Shown in pieces: positions 1 to 9,769 of a stretch of DNA of 64,000 bases (position 1 is the stretch's first letter; each line of letters starts with the position of its first letter). The notes below the pieces were generated by a model, which saw only the letters and a program-made list of their open reading frames with translations, was not told the DNA's origin and made no database searches. Source of the DNA: Nannocystis pusilla (GTDB lineage Bacteria > Myxococcota_A > Polyangia > Nannocystales > Nannocystaceae); contig NZ_JAIRAU010000057.1 in assembly GCF_020073745.1 (NCBI RefSeq), forward strand, positions 124,001 to 188,000. Direction: 5' to 3'. Both the position numbers and the translations under genes were made by a program.

Positions 1-482
1 TGCGGCAGCGGGAAGGCGTCGGGCAGCTCGAGGCACTTGCCGACGCGCTGGGCCTCGAGGCGGCCGGCCTCGGGGTCGGCGGCCTTGCCGACCCGCTCGT
101 GGACGGTGTCGACGCACGAGCAGAAGGTGAGCGAGGCCCGGCGGGCGCCGGCGTCGGCGCAGGCCTCGTGGTGGCGCGCGAGGCTCCAGGCGAGGAAGGG
201 GTCGCGGCAGTCGAGCGAGGGGACCTCGATGGCGAGGACGCACTTGCACAGGTCCTCGTCGCGGGGGAGGACCATGGCCTGCGTGCAGAGGGTTTGCATG
301 TACGCGTCCTCGGCCCGCAGCCGCTGGTCGTAGCTGCTGGCGTTGCCCTGGATCATCCCGGCCAGGCCCGGCAGCAGGAACCACGCGACCAGGCCGACGA
401 CGGGCAGGCCGACGAGGACGCCGAGGAACAGGTCCCGCGTGCGTGAGCGTGGTGGGTCATCGAGATCGGCGAGCATCGGCAT
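1..482 (-). CDS. Membrane protein of unknown function (C-terminus beyond the window)
   Basis: An open minus-strand frame runs without a stop from an ATG at 482 off the left edge (160 codons visible). After about 17 polar residues there is one hydrophobic segment (about residues 18-42, including GVLVGLPVVGLVAWFLLPGL), so the protein is probably anchored with its bulk outside the cytoplasm. The outer part is cysteine-rich, with Cys in MQTLCTQ, LCKCVL, SLDCRD, HEACADAG, FCSCVD and GKCLEL, which suggests disulfides. Codon bias matches the neighbouring genes. An internal ATG at 476 is an alternative start. I do not recognise the family. Confidence 0.6.
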   Translation of the reverse strand, partial: MPMLADLDDPPRSRTRDLFLGVLVGLPVVGLVAWFLLPGLAGMIQGNASSYDQRLRAEDAYMQTLCTQAMVLPRDEDLCKCVLAIEVPSLDCRDPFLAWSLARHHEACADAGARRASLTFCSCVDTVHERVGKAADPEAGRLEAQRVGKCLELPDAFPLP

Positions 483-637
483 AAGATCCCCCGGGAGCGT
501 GGCGGATTTTGCGCTGCGGCGGCTGTGGAGGTCCCACGATGGTCCGATCTCGCAGGCGCTTGGGGCTTGTGAAGCGCGGACGAACCGTACAATACTCAGG
601 CACAGCGCCGGTGCTAGCCTGTCCGGCCCTCTCCCCA

Positions 638-1294
638 ATGACGGCCATGCTCCGCTCCCGATCGTTCGTCGCAACCGCTCTCGCCGTGGCCCTCGTGCCT
701 GTGCCCGGCCTCGCGGCTCCCGCGGCTCCCGCGGCCCCTGCGCCTGCGGCGGCCCCCGCGGCGCCCCCGGATCAGCCCGCCGAGGCCGAGCCCCCGCCCG
801 CCGAGGCCGAGCCGACCGAAGTGCCGACGTCCGACGCACCGCCCGACGAGGTGCCGGTCGAGGAGCCCAAGCCCGAGGAGGCCGCCGCAGCGGAAGAGAC
901 CCCGCCCGAGACCCCGGAGACGATCGTCCCGGAGGGTCCCGAGCGGCCGCCCGAGCCCACCCTCGGCAACGGCAAGTTCAAGGCGAAGGGCACCGGCCTG
1001 ATGATCGCGGGTGGCACCCTGCTCGGCGCCGGCATCGTCGGCGTGATCACGTCGTTCTTCCTCACGCGCTGTCCCGACGGCGAGCTCGAGAACTCGTTCG
1101 CCTGCAAGAACCGCCAGCACAACACCTTCGCGGTCCCGGCGTTCGGCGCCGCGGCCCTGCTCGGCGCCGTGCTGCTCATCGTCGGCGGCACCTACCGCGC
1201 CCGCTACAAGCGCTGGGAGAACTGGGACCCGACGCGCGCCAGGACCGCCTTCCGCCCGACCGTCACCGCCAACGGCGTCGGCTTCAAGTTCTGA
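638..1294 (+). CDS. Secreted or membrane protein with Pro/Ala/Glu-rich linker and two C-terminal helices
   Basis: The protein is about 218 aa (215 if the ATG at 647 is used). It begins with a signal-peptide-like segment (FVATALAVALVPVPGLAAPA). Residues of about 30-105 are low-complexity Ala/Pro/Glu and probably disordered. Two hydrophobic segments follow (GLMIAGGTLLGAGIVGVITSF and FGAAALLGAVLLIVGGTY), separated by a short loop with two Cys. This is the layout of many uncharacterised myxobacterial envelope proteins with an N-terminal repeat or linker and a helical hairpin at the end. A strong hairpin terminator follows at 1313-1349. No specific function can be assigned. Confidence 0.6.
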   Translation: MTAMLRSRSFVATALAVALVPVPGLAAPAAPAAPAPAAAPAAPPDQPAEAEPPPAEAEPTEVPTSDAPPDEVPVEEPKPEEAAAAEETPPETPETIVPEGPERPPEPTLGNGKFKAKGTGLMIAGGTLLGAGIVGVITSFFLTRCPDGELENSFACKNRQHNTFAVPAFGAAALLGAVLLIVGGTYRARYKRWENWDPTRARTAFRPTVTANGVGFKF

Positions 1295-1312
1295 TCGGCC
1301 CGCAGCGGTCAC

Positions 1313-1349
1313 GAGAGCGCTCGGCGTCACCGGCGAGCGCTCTTTGTTT
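1313..1349 (+). terminator. Rho-independent terminator
   Basis: A perfect 10-bp stem (AGAGCGCTCG at 1314-1323, complement at 1334-1343) with a 10-nt loop is followed by TTTGTTT. It lies between the convergent gene ending at 1294 and the XRE gene ending at 1354. It could also slow transcription from the other side, but the T-run favours the plus strand. Confidence 0.85.
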
Positions 1350-1353
1350 GTGC

Positions 1354-1747
1354 TCACGGGCGGTCGCGGCCGATGACGACCCTGGCGAGGTCGAGCAGCA
1401 GCTCGAGCTCGTGCGGCTGGGCGCGCTGGGCCACCGAGTTGAGCAGCGAGAGCAGGGTGCTCTCGGGCGAGGCCGCGGGGCCGGGCAGCTCGGGCAGCAG
1501 CAGCGCCAGCGGCACGCCCATGCCGTCGGCGATCCGCAGCAGGGTGCGCAGGCCCGGGCTGGTGTAGTGGCCGTTCTCGAGCCGCGAGACCATGTCGGAG
1601 GCGATGCCGGCGGCGCGCGCGACCGACTGCTGGGTCAGCCCGCGCTCCTCGCGGATCGCCCGGATCCGCTGGGCGAGCGCCGCCATGTAGCGGCGCTCGT
1701 ACTGCTCGCGCGCGATGTCGTAGGTCTCTTCGGACATGTCGTGAAGG

Positions 1748-1755
<8 letters not shown>
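1354..1755 (-). CDS. XRE-family helix-turn-helix transcriptional regulator
   Basis: A 133-aa protein with a Cro/C1-type HTH at about residues 27-85 (RIRAIREERGLTQQSVARAA, then GIASDMVSRLENGHYTSPGL), followed by a helical tail that may mediate oligomerisation. HTH_3 proteins of this size usually act as small repressors. The ATG at 1755 overlaps the end of uvrB by 8 bp; an ATG at 1737 (MSEETYD) is an equally good start. Both candidate start codons lie inside 14-bp repeat units. The uvrB neighbourhood gives no direct clue to the target. Confidence 0.85.
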
Positions 1756-3889
<2,134 letters not shown>

Positions 3890-3947
3890 GGCGGCGAAGA
3901 GTAGCAGCCGGTCGACCTCGCGCGAGTCCGCGCCCCCCGAACGAAGC

Positions 3948-4943
3948 TCACGCGGCGCGCCGACGCTTGAACACCACGAACAAGTACGCGAGCGAGGGGA
4001 ACAGGACGAGGCCGCCGAGTGCGAGGGCGACGAGGAGCGGCGTGAGCACCGAGACCGGCGCGGCCGTACCGGCGATCGTGTAGCCGGGATGGGCGAGGTA
4101 GGGGTACTGCGCGACGGCCCAGCCGACCACGATCAGCGTCACCTGCGCCATCGCGCACGCGCGGGCCAGGCGGTCGCGGCGGGTCCACAGGGCGACGATC
4201 GCGGCGACGGCGGCCAGGCCGGTGGCGAGGTGCAGCGGGGTGGCCCACGAGCTGGCCGAAAGGTCATGTCGGATCGCGGGCGGGGCGACGAGGAAGGCCA
4301 GCAGCGCGGAGGCGCCCACGACCGCCGCCGAGGCGAGCGCGCGGGCGCGGAAGTCGGCGCGCAGCAGGGGGTCGTCGGCCTCGCACACGAGGTAGACGGC
4401 GGCGAGGAAGGCGAACAGCGCCAGGGTGAACAGGCCGACGGCGAACGGGTAGGGCGCCAGCCACTGCGACACGAAGTCGGTGGCGACGAAGCCGGTGCGC
4501 GGGTCGACCTCGAAGCCGCTGCCGAGCGCGCCGAGGACGATGCCGAGGGTGACCGGCGTGACGAGGCTGGCGAGCGCGAACACGCCGCCCCAGCGCAGCG
4601 CGCCGCGCCCGTGGAGCGGGTCGTAGTGGCTGAACACGAAGGCCGAGCCGCGCAGGACGATGCCGACGAGCATGAGCGCGAGCGGGACATGCAGGGCGGT
4701 GCAGACGGCCGCGAAGGCGGCGGGGAAGCAGACGAAGAGGAGGACGATCAGGAGGATCAGCCACACGTGGTTGGCCTCCCAGATCGGCTGGATCGAGACG
4801 TCGATGAGGCGCCGCTGGGCGTCCTTGCGCGGGCCGCCGGCCAGCAGCTCCCACACGCCGCCGCCGAAGTCGGCGCCGCCGGTCAGGGTGTAGAGGATCA
4901 GCGCGACCAGCATCACGCCGGCGATCATCAGGTCGGGCGTCAT
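3948..4943 (-). CDS. cydB: Cytochrome bd-type quinol oxidase subunit II
   Basis: A 331-aa integral membrane protein with eight to nine hydrophobic segments, matching CydB length. Diagnostic stretches include LYTLTGGADFGGGVWELLAG near the N-terminus and PIWEANHVWLI, the family's conserved Trp-Glu-Ala-Asn-His-Val-Trp segment. CydB is the structural partner of CydA in the terminal oxidase that reduces oxygen to water with quinol. It lies just downstream of cydA, separated by 52 bp made almost entirely of 14-bp repeat units. Its start region (around 4943) appears duplicated 56 bp upstream (around 4999). Confidence 0.95.
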   Translation of the reverse strand: MTPDLMIAGVMLVALILYTLTGGADFGGGVWELLAGGPRKDAQRRLIDVSIQPIWEANHVWLILLIVLLFVCFPAAFAAVCTALHVPLALMLVGIVLRGSAFVFSHYDPLHGRGALRWGGVFALASLVTPVTLGIVLGALGSGFEVDPRTGFVATDFVSQWLAPYPFAVGLFTLALFAFLAAVYLVCEADDPLLRADFRARALASAAVVGASALLAFLVAPPAIRHDLSASSWATPLHLATGLAAVAAIVALWTRRDRLARACAMAQVTLIVVGWAVAQYPYLAHPGYTIAGTAAPVSVLTPLLVALALGGLVLFPSLAYLFVVFKRRRAA

Positions 4944-4958
4944 CGGGCCTCCGAATCA

Positions 4959-5056
4959 CATGTCGCGGAGGACAGGCGCGAGAGGGCGCCGGGAGTCATC
5001 GGGCCACCTCCCGGGATGTCTCCGAGGACATGCCCACAGGGACATGCGCCGGGACC
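4959..5056. repeat. 14-bp repeat array at the cydA/cydB junction
   Basis: Units fall at 4959, 4973, 4987, 5001, 5015, 5029 and 5043 in one 14-bp register. The units at 4987 and 5001 are diverged; the other five keep the C-A-T/G-G start or a close variant. The array covers the last codons and stop of cydA (4996-4998). The 43 bp at about 4934-4976 resemble those 56 bp further on, so part of the array arose by tandem duplication of four units together with the cydB start sequence. Confidence 0.7.
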
Positions 5057-6342
5057 TCGGCGGCGAACACGACGCGCCGCAGCAGGACGAGCACGGTGAC
5101 GCCGAGGACGACGTAGAGCGCGGTGAAGGCGGCGAAGGGGACGACGAGGTGCGGCATGGGGGTGACGGCGTCGGCGGTGCGCAGGACGCCCTGGATGACC
5201 CACGGCTGGCGGCCGACCTCGGTGACGGTCCAGCCGGCCTCGATGGCGATGACGCCGAGCGGGGCGCTGACGACGAGCAGGCGCAGGTACCAGTCGGGCA
5301 GGGCGCGGCGGCGCGCGGCGAAGGCGGCGCCGAGGCTGGCGACGGCGATCATGACGAGGCCGCAGCCGACCATGATCTGGAACGCGACGTGGACGACCGC
5401 GACCGGCGGCCGCTGCTCGCGCGGGAACTCCTTGAGGCCCTTCACCTCGGCGTGCGGGTCGCCGTGGGCGAGGAAGCTGAGGACGTAGGGGACCTCGATC
5501 GCGTAGCGGGTCTCCTCGGCCTGTTCGTCGGGCCAGCCGAAGATCCGGAACGGCGCGCCGCGCTCGCTGTCGAAGTGGGCCTCCATCGCGGCGAGCTTGA
5601 TCGGCTGGTGCTCGGCGACGTGCTTGGCGGCGAGGTCGCCGGTGATCGGCTGCAGCAGCGCGAACACGGCGCCGACGGTGAGGGCGATCCGCAGGGCCGG
5701 GCGGTGCAGCTCGCGTCGGCCGCCGCGCAGCAGCATGGCGGCGTGGATGCCCGCGACGGCGAAGCCGACGGCGGCGAAGGCGGCGGAGGTCATGTGCAGC
5801 ACCTCGCTGAGCGAGGCGGGGTTCCACATGGCGGCGAACGGGTCGACGTCGACGACCTCGCCGCCGGCGCCGAGGGTGTAGCCGGTCGGGGTGTTCATCC
5901 ACGCGTTGGCGCACAGGACGAACACGGCGCTGGCTGTCCCCGAGGCCAGGACCATGACGCCCGCGAGCAGGTGCGCGAGCGGAGGCACGCGGTCGCGGCC
6001 GTAGAGGAAGATGCCGAGGAAGATCGCCTCGAGGAAGAACGCGAAGCCCTCGAGCGAGAACGGCATGCCGATGATCGGGCCGGCGAAGGCCATGAAGTGC
6101 GGCCACAACAGCCCGAGCTCGAACGACAGCACCGTGCCGGACACGGCGCCGACGGCGAACATGATCGCGGTGCCCTTGGACCAGCGCTCGGCGAGCTCGC
6201 GGTAGACCGCGTCGCCGCGGCGCTGGTGCAGCCGCTCGGCGATCACCATGAGCAGCGGCATCGCCATGCCGACGACGGCGAAGAGGATGTGGAAGGCCAG
6301 CGACATCGCCATCTGGGCGCGCGCGGCGAAGAGGTCGGTCAT
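4996..6342 (-). CDS. cydA: Cytochrome bd-type quinol oxidase subunit I
   Basis: A 448-aa subunit carrying the hemes. The N-terminal heme-ligand histidine is H18 (MSLAFHILFAVVGM). The conserved GRQPW segment appears as GWTVTEVGRQPWVIQG, and MPFSLEGFAFFLEAIFLGIF is a typical CydA helix. The protein lacks a long Q-loop insertion, as in the shorter, often cyanide-tolerant (CioA-like) oxidases; cyanide tolerance itself is only inferred. The last residues (VPVGMSSETSREVAR) are encoded by 14-bp repeat units, so the tail is a recent-looking, family-atypical addition. It forms an operon with cydB. Confidence 0.95.
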   Translation of the reverse strand: MTDLFAARAQMAMSLAFHILFAVVGMAMPLLMVIAERLHQRRGDAVYRELAERWSKGTAIMFAVGAVSGTVLSFELGLLWPHFMAFAGPIIGMPFSLEGFAFFLEAIFLGIFLYGRDRVPPLAHLLAGVMVLASGTASAVFVLCANAWMNTPTGYTLGAGGEVVDVDPFAAMWNPASLSEVLHMTSAAFAAVGFAVAGIHAAMLLRGGRRELHRPALRIALTVGAVFALLQPITGDLAAKHVAEHQPIKLAAMEAHFDSERGAPFRIFGWPDEQAEETRYAIEVPYVLSFLAHGDPHAEVKGLKEFPREQRPPVAVVHVAFQIMVGCGLVMIAVASLGAAFAARRRALPDWYLRLLVVSAPLGVIAIEAGWTVTEVGRQPWVIQGVLRTADAVTPMPHLVVPFAAFTALYVVLGVTVLVLLRRVVFAAEVPAHVPVGMSSETSREVAR

Positions 6343-6437
6343 GGTGCCTCACGACAAGAGTACGGCCGCGCGGGCGACCGGTGAGGCCGGACGTCGCGGG
6401 CTTGTGCGGCGCGAGCGGGAGGTGCTAAGCCGGCGAG

Positions 6438-7160
6438 ATGCGGGCGCGACTTCCGGTGTGGCGAGGTCTGTACGCGATCCTCGATGTTCCGCACGCGGGC
6501 GGGCTCGACCCCGTGACGGCGGCGCGCGGGCTGGTCGGGGTCACGGAGATCGGCCCGGAGGGGTCCCCCACGATCGTGCAGCTCCGGGCCAAGCGGGCCG
6601 ATCCGGGTGAGCGCGTCCGGCTGGTCCGTGAGCTGGCGCCGGTGGTGCGGGCGGCGGGCGGGCTGCTGATCGTCGACGACGACGTCGAGGCGGCGATGGG
6701 CGCCGACGGGGTCCACTTGGGTCAAGAGGACATGGCGCAGCGGACAGGTGACCGGGACTGGTCGGCGCTGCTGGCCGAGCTGCGGGCCGCGGCGCCGCGG
6801 GGCTTCTTGATCGGGCTGTCGACCCACAACCGTGTTCAGGTCGAGCGCGCGGCGGCGCTTCACGTCGACTACATCGGCTTCGGGCCGATCCGTCGCACGG
6901 CCTCGAAAGCCGCGCAGGAGCCCGCCGTGGGCTTCGACGGGCTGCGGGAGGCATGCGAGATCTCCCCACATCCCGTGGTCGCGATCGGCGGCCTCGGAGC
7001 CGACGACGCGCTCCCCTGCGCGCGGGCGGGGGCGGCCGGCGCGGCGATGATCGGCGCGCTCGTGGGCGTCACCGAGGAGGAGGTCCGCGAGCGTGCTGCG
7101 AGGCTTGCGGCCGTCTTCAGGCACGCGATCGACGCGGTGGGTCAGCCGCCGAGCCGGTGA
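6438..7160 (+). CDS. thiE: Thiamine phosphate synthase
   Basis: ThiE joins HMP-pyrophosphate and thiazole phosphate to make thiamine monophosphate. The TIM-barrel landmarks are in order: VQLRAK, the DDD-x-GADGVHLGQED phosphate/Mg segment, STHN, DYIGFGPI and AIGGL. The 240-aa length is slightly above usual. The segment after HLGQED (MAQRTGDRDWSALL) is longer than in typical ThiE proteins and is encoded by two 14-bp repeat units (6731-6758), so the repeat extends a surface loop. No TPP riboswitch (no CUGAGA-type core) is visible in the 95 bp upstream. No other thiamine genes are adjacent. Confidence 0.93.
   Translation: MRARLPVWRGLYAILDVPHAGGLDPVTAARGLVGVTEIGPEGSPTIVQLRAKRADPGERVRLVRELAPVVRAAGGLLIVDDDVEAAMGADGVHLGQEDMAQRTGDRDWSALLAELRAAAPRGFLIGLSTHNRVQVERAAALHVDYIGFGPIRRTASKAAQEPAVGFDGLREACEISPHPVVAIGGLGADDALPCARAGAAGAAMIGALVGVTEEEVRERAARLAAVFRHAIDAVGQPPSR
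6731..6758. repeat. 14-bp repeat pair inside thiE
   Basis: Units CATGGCGCAGCGGA (6731) and CAGGTGACCGGGAC (6745) lie in frame within thiE and encode a loop extension after the HLGQED motif. Confidence 0.55.
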
Positions 7161-7248
7161 GGGGGCCGCCGCGGCCGCACGCAGGCGTCAGGCGCGGCGG
7201 TCCTGCCGCGAACTTGCGGCGGCGGCGGATCGGGGGCATCACAGAAGA

Positions 7249-7482
7249 GTGCAGCTGGCGGGCGATACGGGTCGGTCGGTGCGTCGCGTGGCGGCGACGG
7301 TCGAGCCTGGTCGCGAGGTGGTCGACGTGCTGGTGGCGCGTCGCCAGGTCCGCACCGGCCCGCTACGGACGCGTCCGCTCGACGACGTCGAGGACCGCTC
7401 CGGGCTCGAGACGCGGCTGCCGCTGCTGATCTTGCTCGGCCTCGGGGTCCTCGTCGGCGTCCAGGTCTACCTGGCGGCCTGA
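7249..7482 (+). CDS. Small tail-anchored membrane protein (putative)
   Basis: A 77-codon frame starting at GTG 7249 (VQLAGDTGRS) ends in a clear hydrophobic C-terminal segment (LPLLILLGLGVLVGVQVYLA). That would make it a tail-anchored membrane protein with a basic, soluble N-terminal part. It lies between thiE and a strong terminator. The start is uncertain because the frame stays open upstream into the 3' end of thiE. I see no recognisable domain, and a chance open frame in GC-rich DNA remains possible. Confidence 0.4.
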   Translation: MQLAGDTGRSVRRVAATVEPGREVVDVLVARRQVRTGPLRTRPLDDVEDRSGLETRLPLLILLGLGVLVGVQVYLAA

Positions 7483-7552
7483 GGGATTTCCCGTCTGCCT
7501 GGTGCGTGGGTCGCACCTACATGGCCGGCGAACGGTGGTTCGCCTGAGTGCG

Positions 7553-7586
7553 CGAAAGGCCCTGTCCGATCGGACAGGGCCTTTCG
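7553..7586. terminator. Bidirectional terminator built on a 14-bp repeat unit
   Basis: A 16-bp perfect inverted repeat (CGAAAGGCCCTGTCCG, AT, complement) ends in TTTCGTTTA on the plus strand and in a T/A-poor flank on the minus strand. Its centre, CCTGTCCGATCGGACAGG, is one 14-bp repeat unit plus the start of the next, so here the repeat has become a terminator stem. Confidence 0.75.
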
Positions 7587-7630
7587 TTTATGCCCCCGTA
7601 GACATGTCCCCAGGGACATGCGCTCAGGAG
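7561..7630. repeat. 14-bp repeat array between thiE region and thiolase gene
   Basis: Five units in exact register begin at 7561, 7575, 7589, 7603 and 7617. The unit at 7603 (CATGTCCCCAGGGA) with the next CATG forms a near-perfect hairpin. The thiolase stop codon (7624-7626) lies in the last unit. Confidence 0.75.
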
Positions 7631-8823
7631 CGCTCGAGCACGAGGGCGATGCCCTGGCCGCCGCCGATGCAGGCGGCGCCGATGGCGTGGCGACCGGAGC
7701 GGCGGCCGAGCTCGTGGACGAGGTGGGCGGTGATGCGGGCGCCCGAGGCGCCGAGCGGGTGGCCGAGGGCGATGGCGCCGCCGTCGACGTTGGTCTTGTC
7801 GCGGTCGAGGCCGAGCTCCTTCTCGCAGGCGAGGTACTGGGCGGCGAAGGCCTCGTTGATCTCGAACAGGTCGACGTCGGCCTGGGCGAGGCCGGCGCGG
7901 GCGAGGGCGCCGCGGATGGCGGGGACGGGGCCGATGCCCATGATCGTCGGCTCGACGCCGGCGACGTGCCACTGGACGATGCGCGCGAGCGAGGTGAGGT
8001 TGTGGCGCTTGACGGCCTCCTCGCTGGCGAGCACGAGCGCGGCGCCGCCGTCGCAGATGCCCGAGGCGTTGCCGGCGGTGACGACGCCGTCCTTCTTGAA
8101 GGAGGCCGGGAGCTTGGCCATCGTGTCGAGGTTGGCGTCGCGGCGCGGGTGCTCGTCGACGGCGAACTGCGTCGCGCCCTTCTTCGACTTGATCTCGACC
8201 GGCGCGAGCTCGGCGGTGAAGCGGCCGGCGTCCTGCGCGGCGGCCCAGGTCTGCTGGCTGCGCAGGCCGTAGGCGTCGCAGTCCTGGCGGCTGATGCCGT
8301 ACTTCTCGGCCAGGTTCTCGGCGGTCATCGCCATCGAGCAGCCGGCGTACGGGTCGGTCAGCGAGGTCCACAGGCTGTCCTCGAGCTTGAGGTCGACGCC
8401 GAGGCGCGCGCCCCACCGCAGGCCGCGGCCGACGTGCGGCGCCTGGCTCATGCTCTCGGAGCCGCCGACGAGCGCGATCTCGGCGTCACCGACGAGGATG
8501 TCGTGCGCGCCGCTGACGATCGCCTGGAAGCCCGAGCCGCACAGACGGTTGACCGTGAGCGCCGGGACCGGGATCGGGACGCCGCTCTTGAGGCCGACGT
8601 GGCGCGCGAGGTAGATCGCGTCGGCCGAGGTCTGGGCGACGTTGCCGAACACCACGGTGTCGACGACCTCGGGGCTGACGCCGCCGGCCTGCAGCGCGGC
8701 CTTGGCGGCGACCACGGCGAGGTCGGTCGCGGTGAAGTCCTTCAGCGCGCCGCCGAAGGTGCCGAAGGGCGTGCGCTTGGCCGCGACGATGTGAATGGCG
8801 CGAGAGAGTGGCTTCTTGGTCAT
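7624..8823 (-). CDS. Acetyl-CoA C-acyltransferase (thiolase)
   Basis: A 399-aa thiolase, which condenses or cleaves acyl-CoA in beta-oxidation or acetoacetyl-CoA metabolism. The nucleophilic cysteine is in NRLCGSGFQA. The catalytic His is in GGAIALGHPLGASGAR and the second Cys in CIGGGQG near the C-terminus. SESMSQAPH is also a family hallmark. The sequence looks closer to acetyl-CoA acyltransferase 2-type enzymes than to the FadA partner of a trifunctional complex, and no FadB-like gene is adjacent. The start is ATG 8823 (MTKKPLSRAIHIVAAKRTPFG). The substrate range cannot be told from the sequence. Confidence 0.93.
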   Translation of the reverse strand: MTKKPLSRAIHIVAAKRTPFGTFGGALKDFTATDLAVVAAKAALQAGGVSPEVVDTVVFGNVAQTSADAIYLARHVGLKSGVPIPVPALTVNRLCGSGFQAIVSGAHDILVGDAEIALVGGSESMSQAPHVGRGLRWGARLGVDLKLEDSLWTSLTDPYAGCSMAMTAENLAEKYGISRQDCDAYGLRSQQTWAAAQDAGRFTAELAPVEIKSKKGATQFAVDEHPRRDANLDTMAKLPASFKKDGVVTAGNASGICDGGAALVLASEEAVKRHNLTSLARIVQWHVAGVEPTIMGIGPVPAIRGALARAGLAQADVDLFEINEAFAAQYLACEKELGLDRDKTNVDGGAIALGHPLGASGARITAHLVHELGRRSGRHAIGAACIGGGQGIALVLERS

Positions 8824-8910
8824 ACGTGGGCTCGTTGCTTCGAGTATGCGGGAGGGGTGCAGGCCGCGAAAGGTTGAGCATCCTCACGGTTTGCGCTTCA
8901 ATGCCGGAGG

Positions 8911-9705
8911 TTGTCGCTCACGCTCGTCATCGCGGCCTCGATGCTCGTCGCCTCGCCCGCGCCGGAGTCCGATCCGGCGCCGGCACCTGCGCTCGGCAGC
9001 GTGACGGTCGCTCCGCCGAAGTCGACGCTACAGCGACTTGAGGTTCCGCAAACACCGGCGAACGAGACGCAGCCGCGGCGATCGGCACGCGACGCGCTGC
9101 GGCGGTACCTCACTCGACCGGTGGCGCGCTCGGTCCGCTACCTCGATCACGGCGTGCTCGCGGTCGGCGTCGGCCTCGGTCTGCCGGAGATTTATCGCCT
9201 CGAGCTGCAGCTGGGCCTGCTCGACCACGTGACCATCGGCGCGACGGCACACTGGCTTCCGGGACAGGTGAGGCCGGGCTGGTCGCCGAAGGCGGCGGTG
9301 GCGTTCTACCGCGGCCGCCTGCTCGAGGTCGGGGCGTTCTATCAACAGGTGCTGTACCCGCCGACGCGCGACGACGGCGACCCGATGACGATCGAGTTCC
9401 AGCGGCGGGCGCACTACCTGATGGCGAGCGTGAGCCTGTCGCAGGCGTGGCTCACCGGCGGCTTCGACATCGGCTGGGCCCGCGGCCGCGAGGCGCTGAC
9501 GCTGCTCACCCCCGAGGACCTCGACGCCGGCGCGGCGTTCACCGTGCGCGACCGGTTCGCCGGCGGGCTACACCTGCGCTTCGGGACACGTCGCGTCGGC
9601 GTGACGATGCAGGCGTGGTTCCCGTACACCGCGGCCGAGCTGGTGCTGGACATCCGCTTCGGCGCGTTCGAGATGCGCCGGCGCGGCGGCTGGCGCGAGC
9701 TTTGA
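8911..9705 (+). CDS. Exported protein of unknown function, probable outer-membrane or periplasmic
   Basis: A 264-aa protein with a signal peptide (MSLTLVIAASMLVASPAPE) from a TTG start. The ATG at 8941 would lose half the signal and is less likely. After a Pro/Ala linker and a basic stretch, the rest alternates hydrophobic and polar residues with many aromatics (VGVGLGLPEIYRLELQLGLL, VGAFYQQVLYPP), as in a small outer-membrane beta-barrel. The C-terminus is FEMRRRGGWREL, not a classic aromatic barrel end. No known family is recognised. The gene runs divergently from the thiolase. Confidence 0.7.
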   Translation: MSLTLVIAASMLVASPAPESDPAPAPALGSVTVAPPKSTLQRLEVPQTPANETQPRRSARDALRRYLTRPVARSVRYLDHGVLAVGVGLGLPEIYRLELQLGLLDHVTIGATAHWLPGQVRPGWSPKAAVAFYRGRLLEVGAFYQQVLYPPTRDDGDPMTIEFQRRAHYLMASVSLSQAWLTGGFDIGWARGREALTLLTPEDLDAGAAFTVRDRFAGGLHLRFGTRRVGVTMQAWFPYTAAELVLDIRFGAFEMRRRGGWREL

Positions 9706-9706
9706 T

Positions 9707-9769
9707 TGTGTCCGAAGGGGCATGTAAGATGTCCCGAGAGGCATGCGGAGAGCCGCCTGTCTAGGGGCG
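9707..9769. repeat. 14-bp repeat array with a half-unit phase shift
   Basis: Units lie at 9707, 9721 (only 7 bp long), 9728, 9742 and 9756. The 7-bp half-unit shows that the 14-bp unit has a 7+7 substructure. The phosphoesterase stop (9761-9763) falls inside the last unit. Confidence 0.65.

Noticed and set aside
6343..6437. TPP riboswitch upstream of thiE
   Set aside because: No CUGAGA-type core or paired stems of the riboswitch are visible in the 95 bp.
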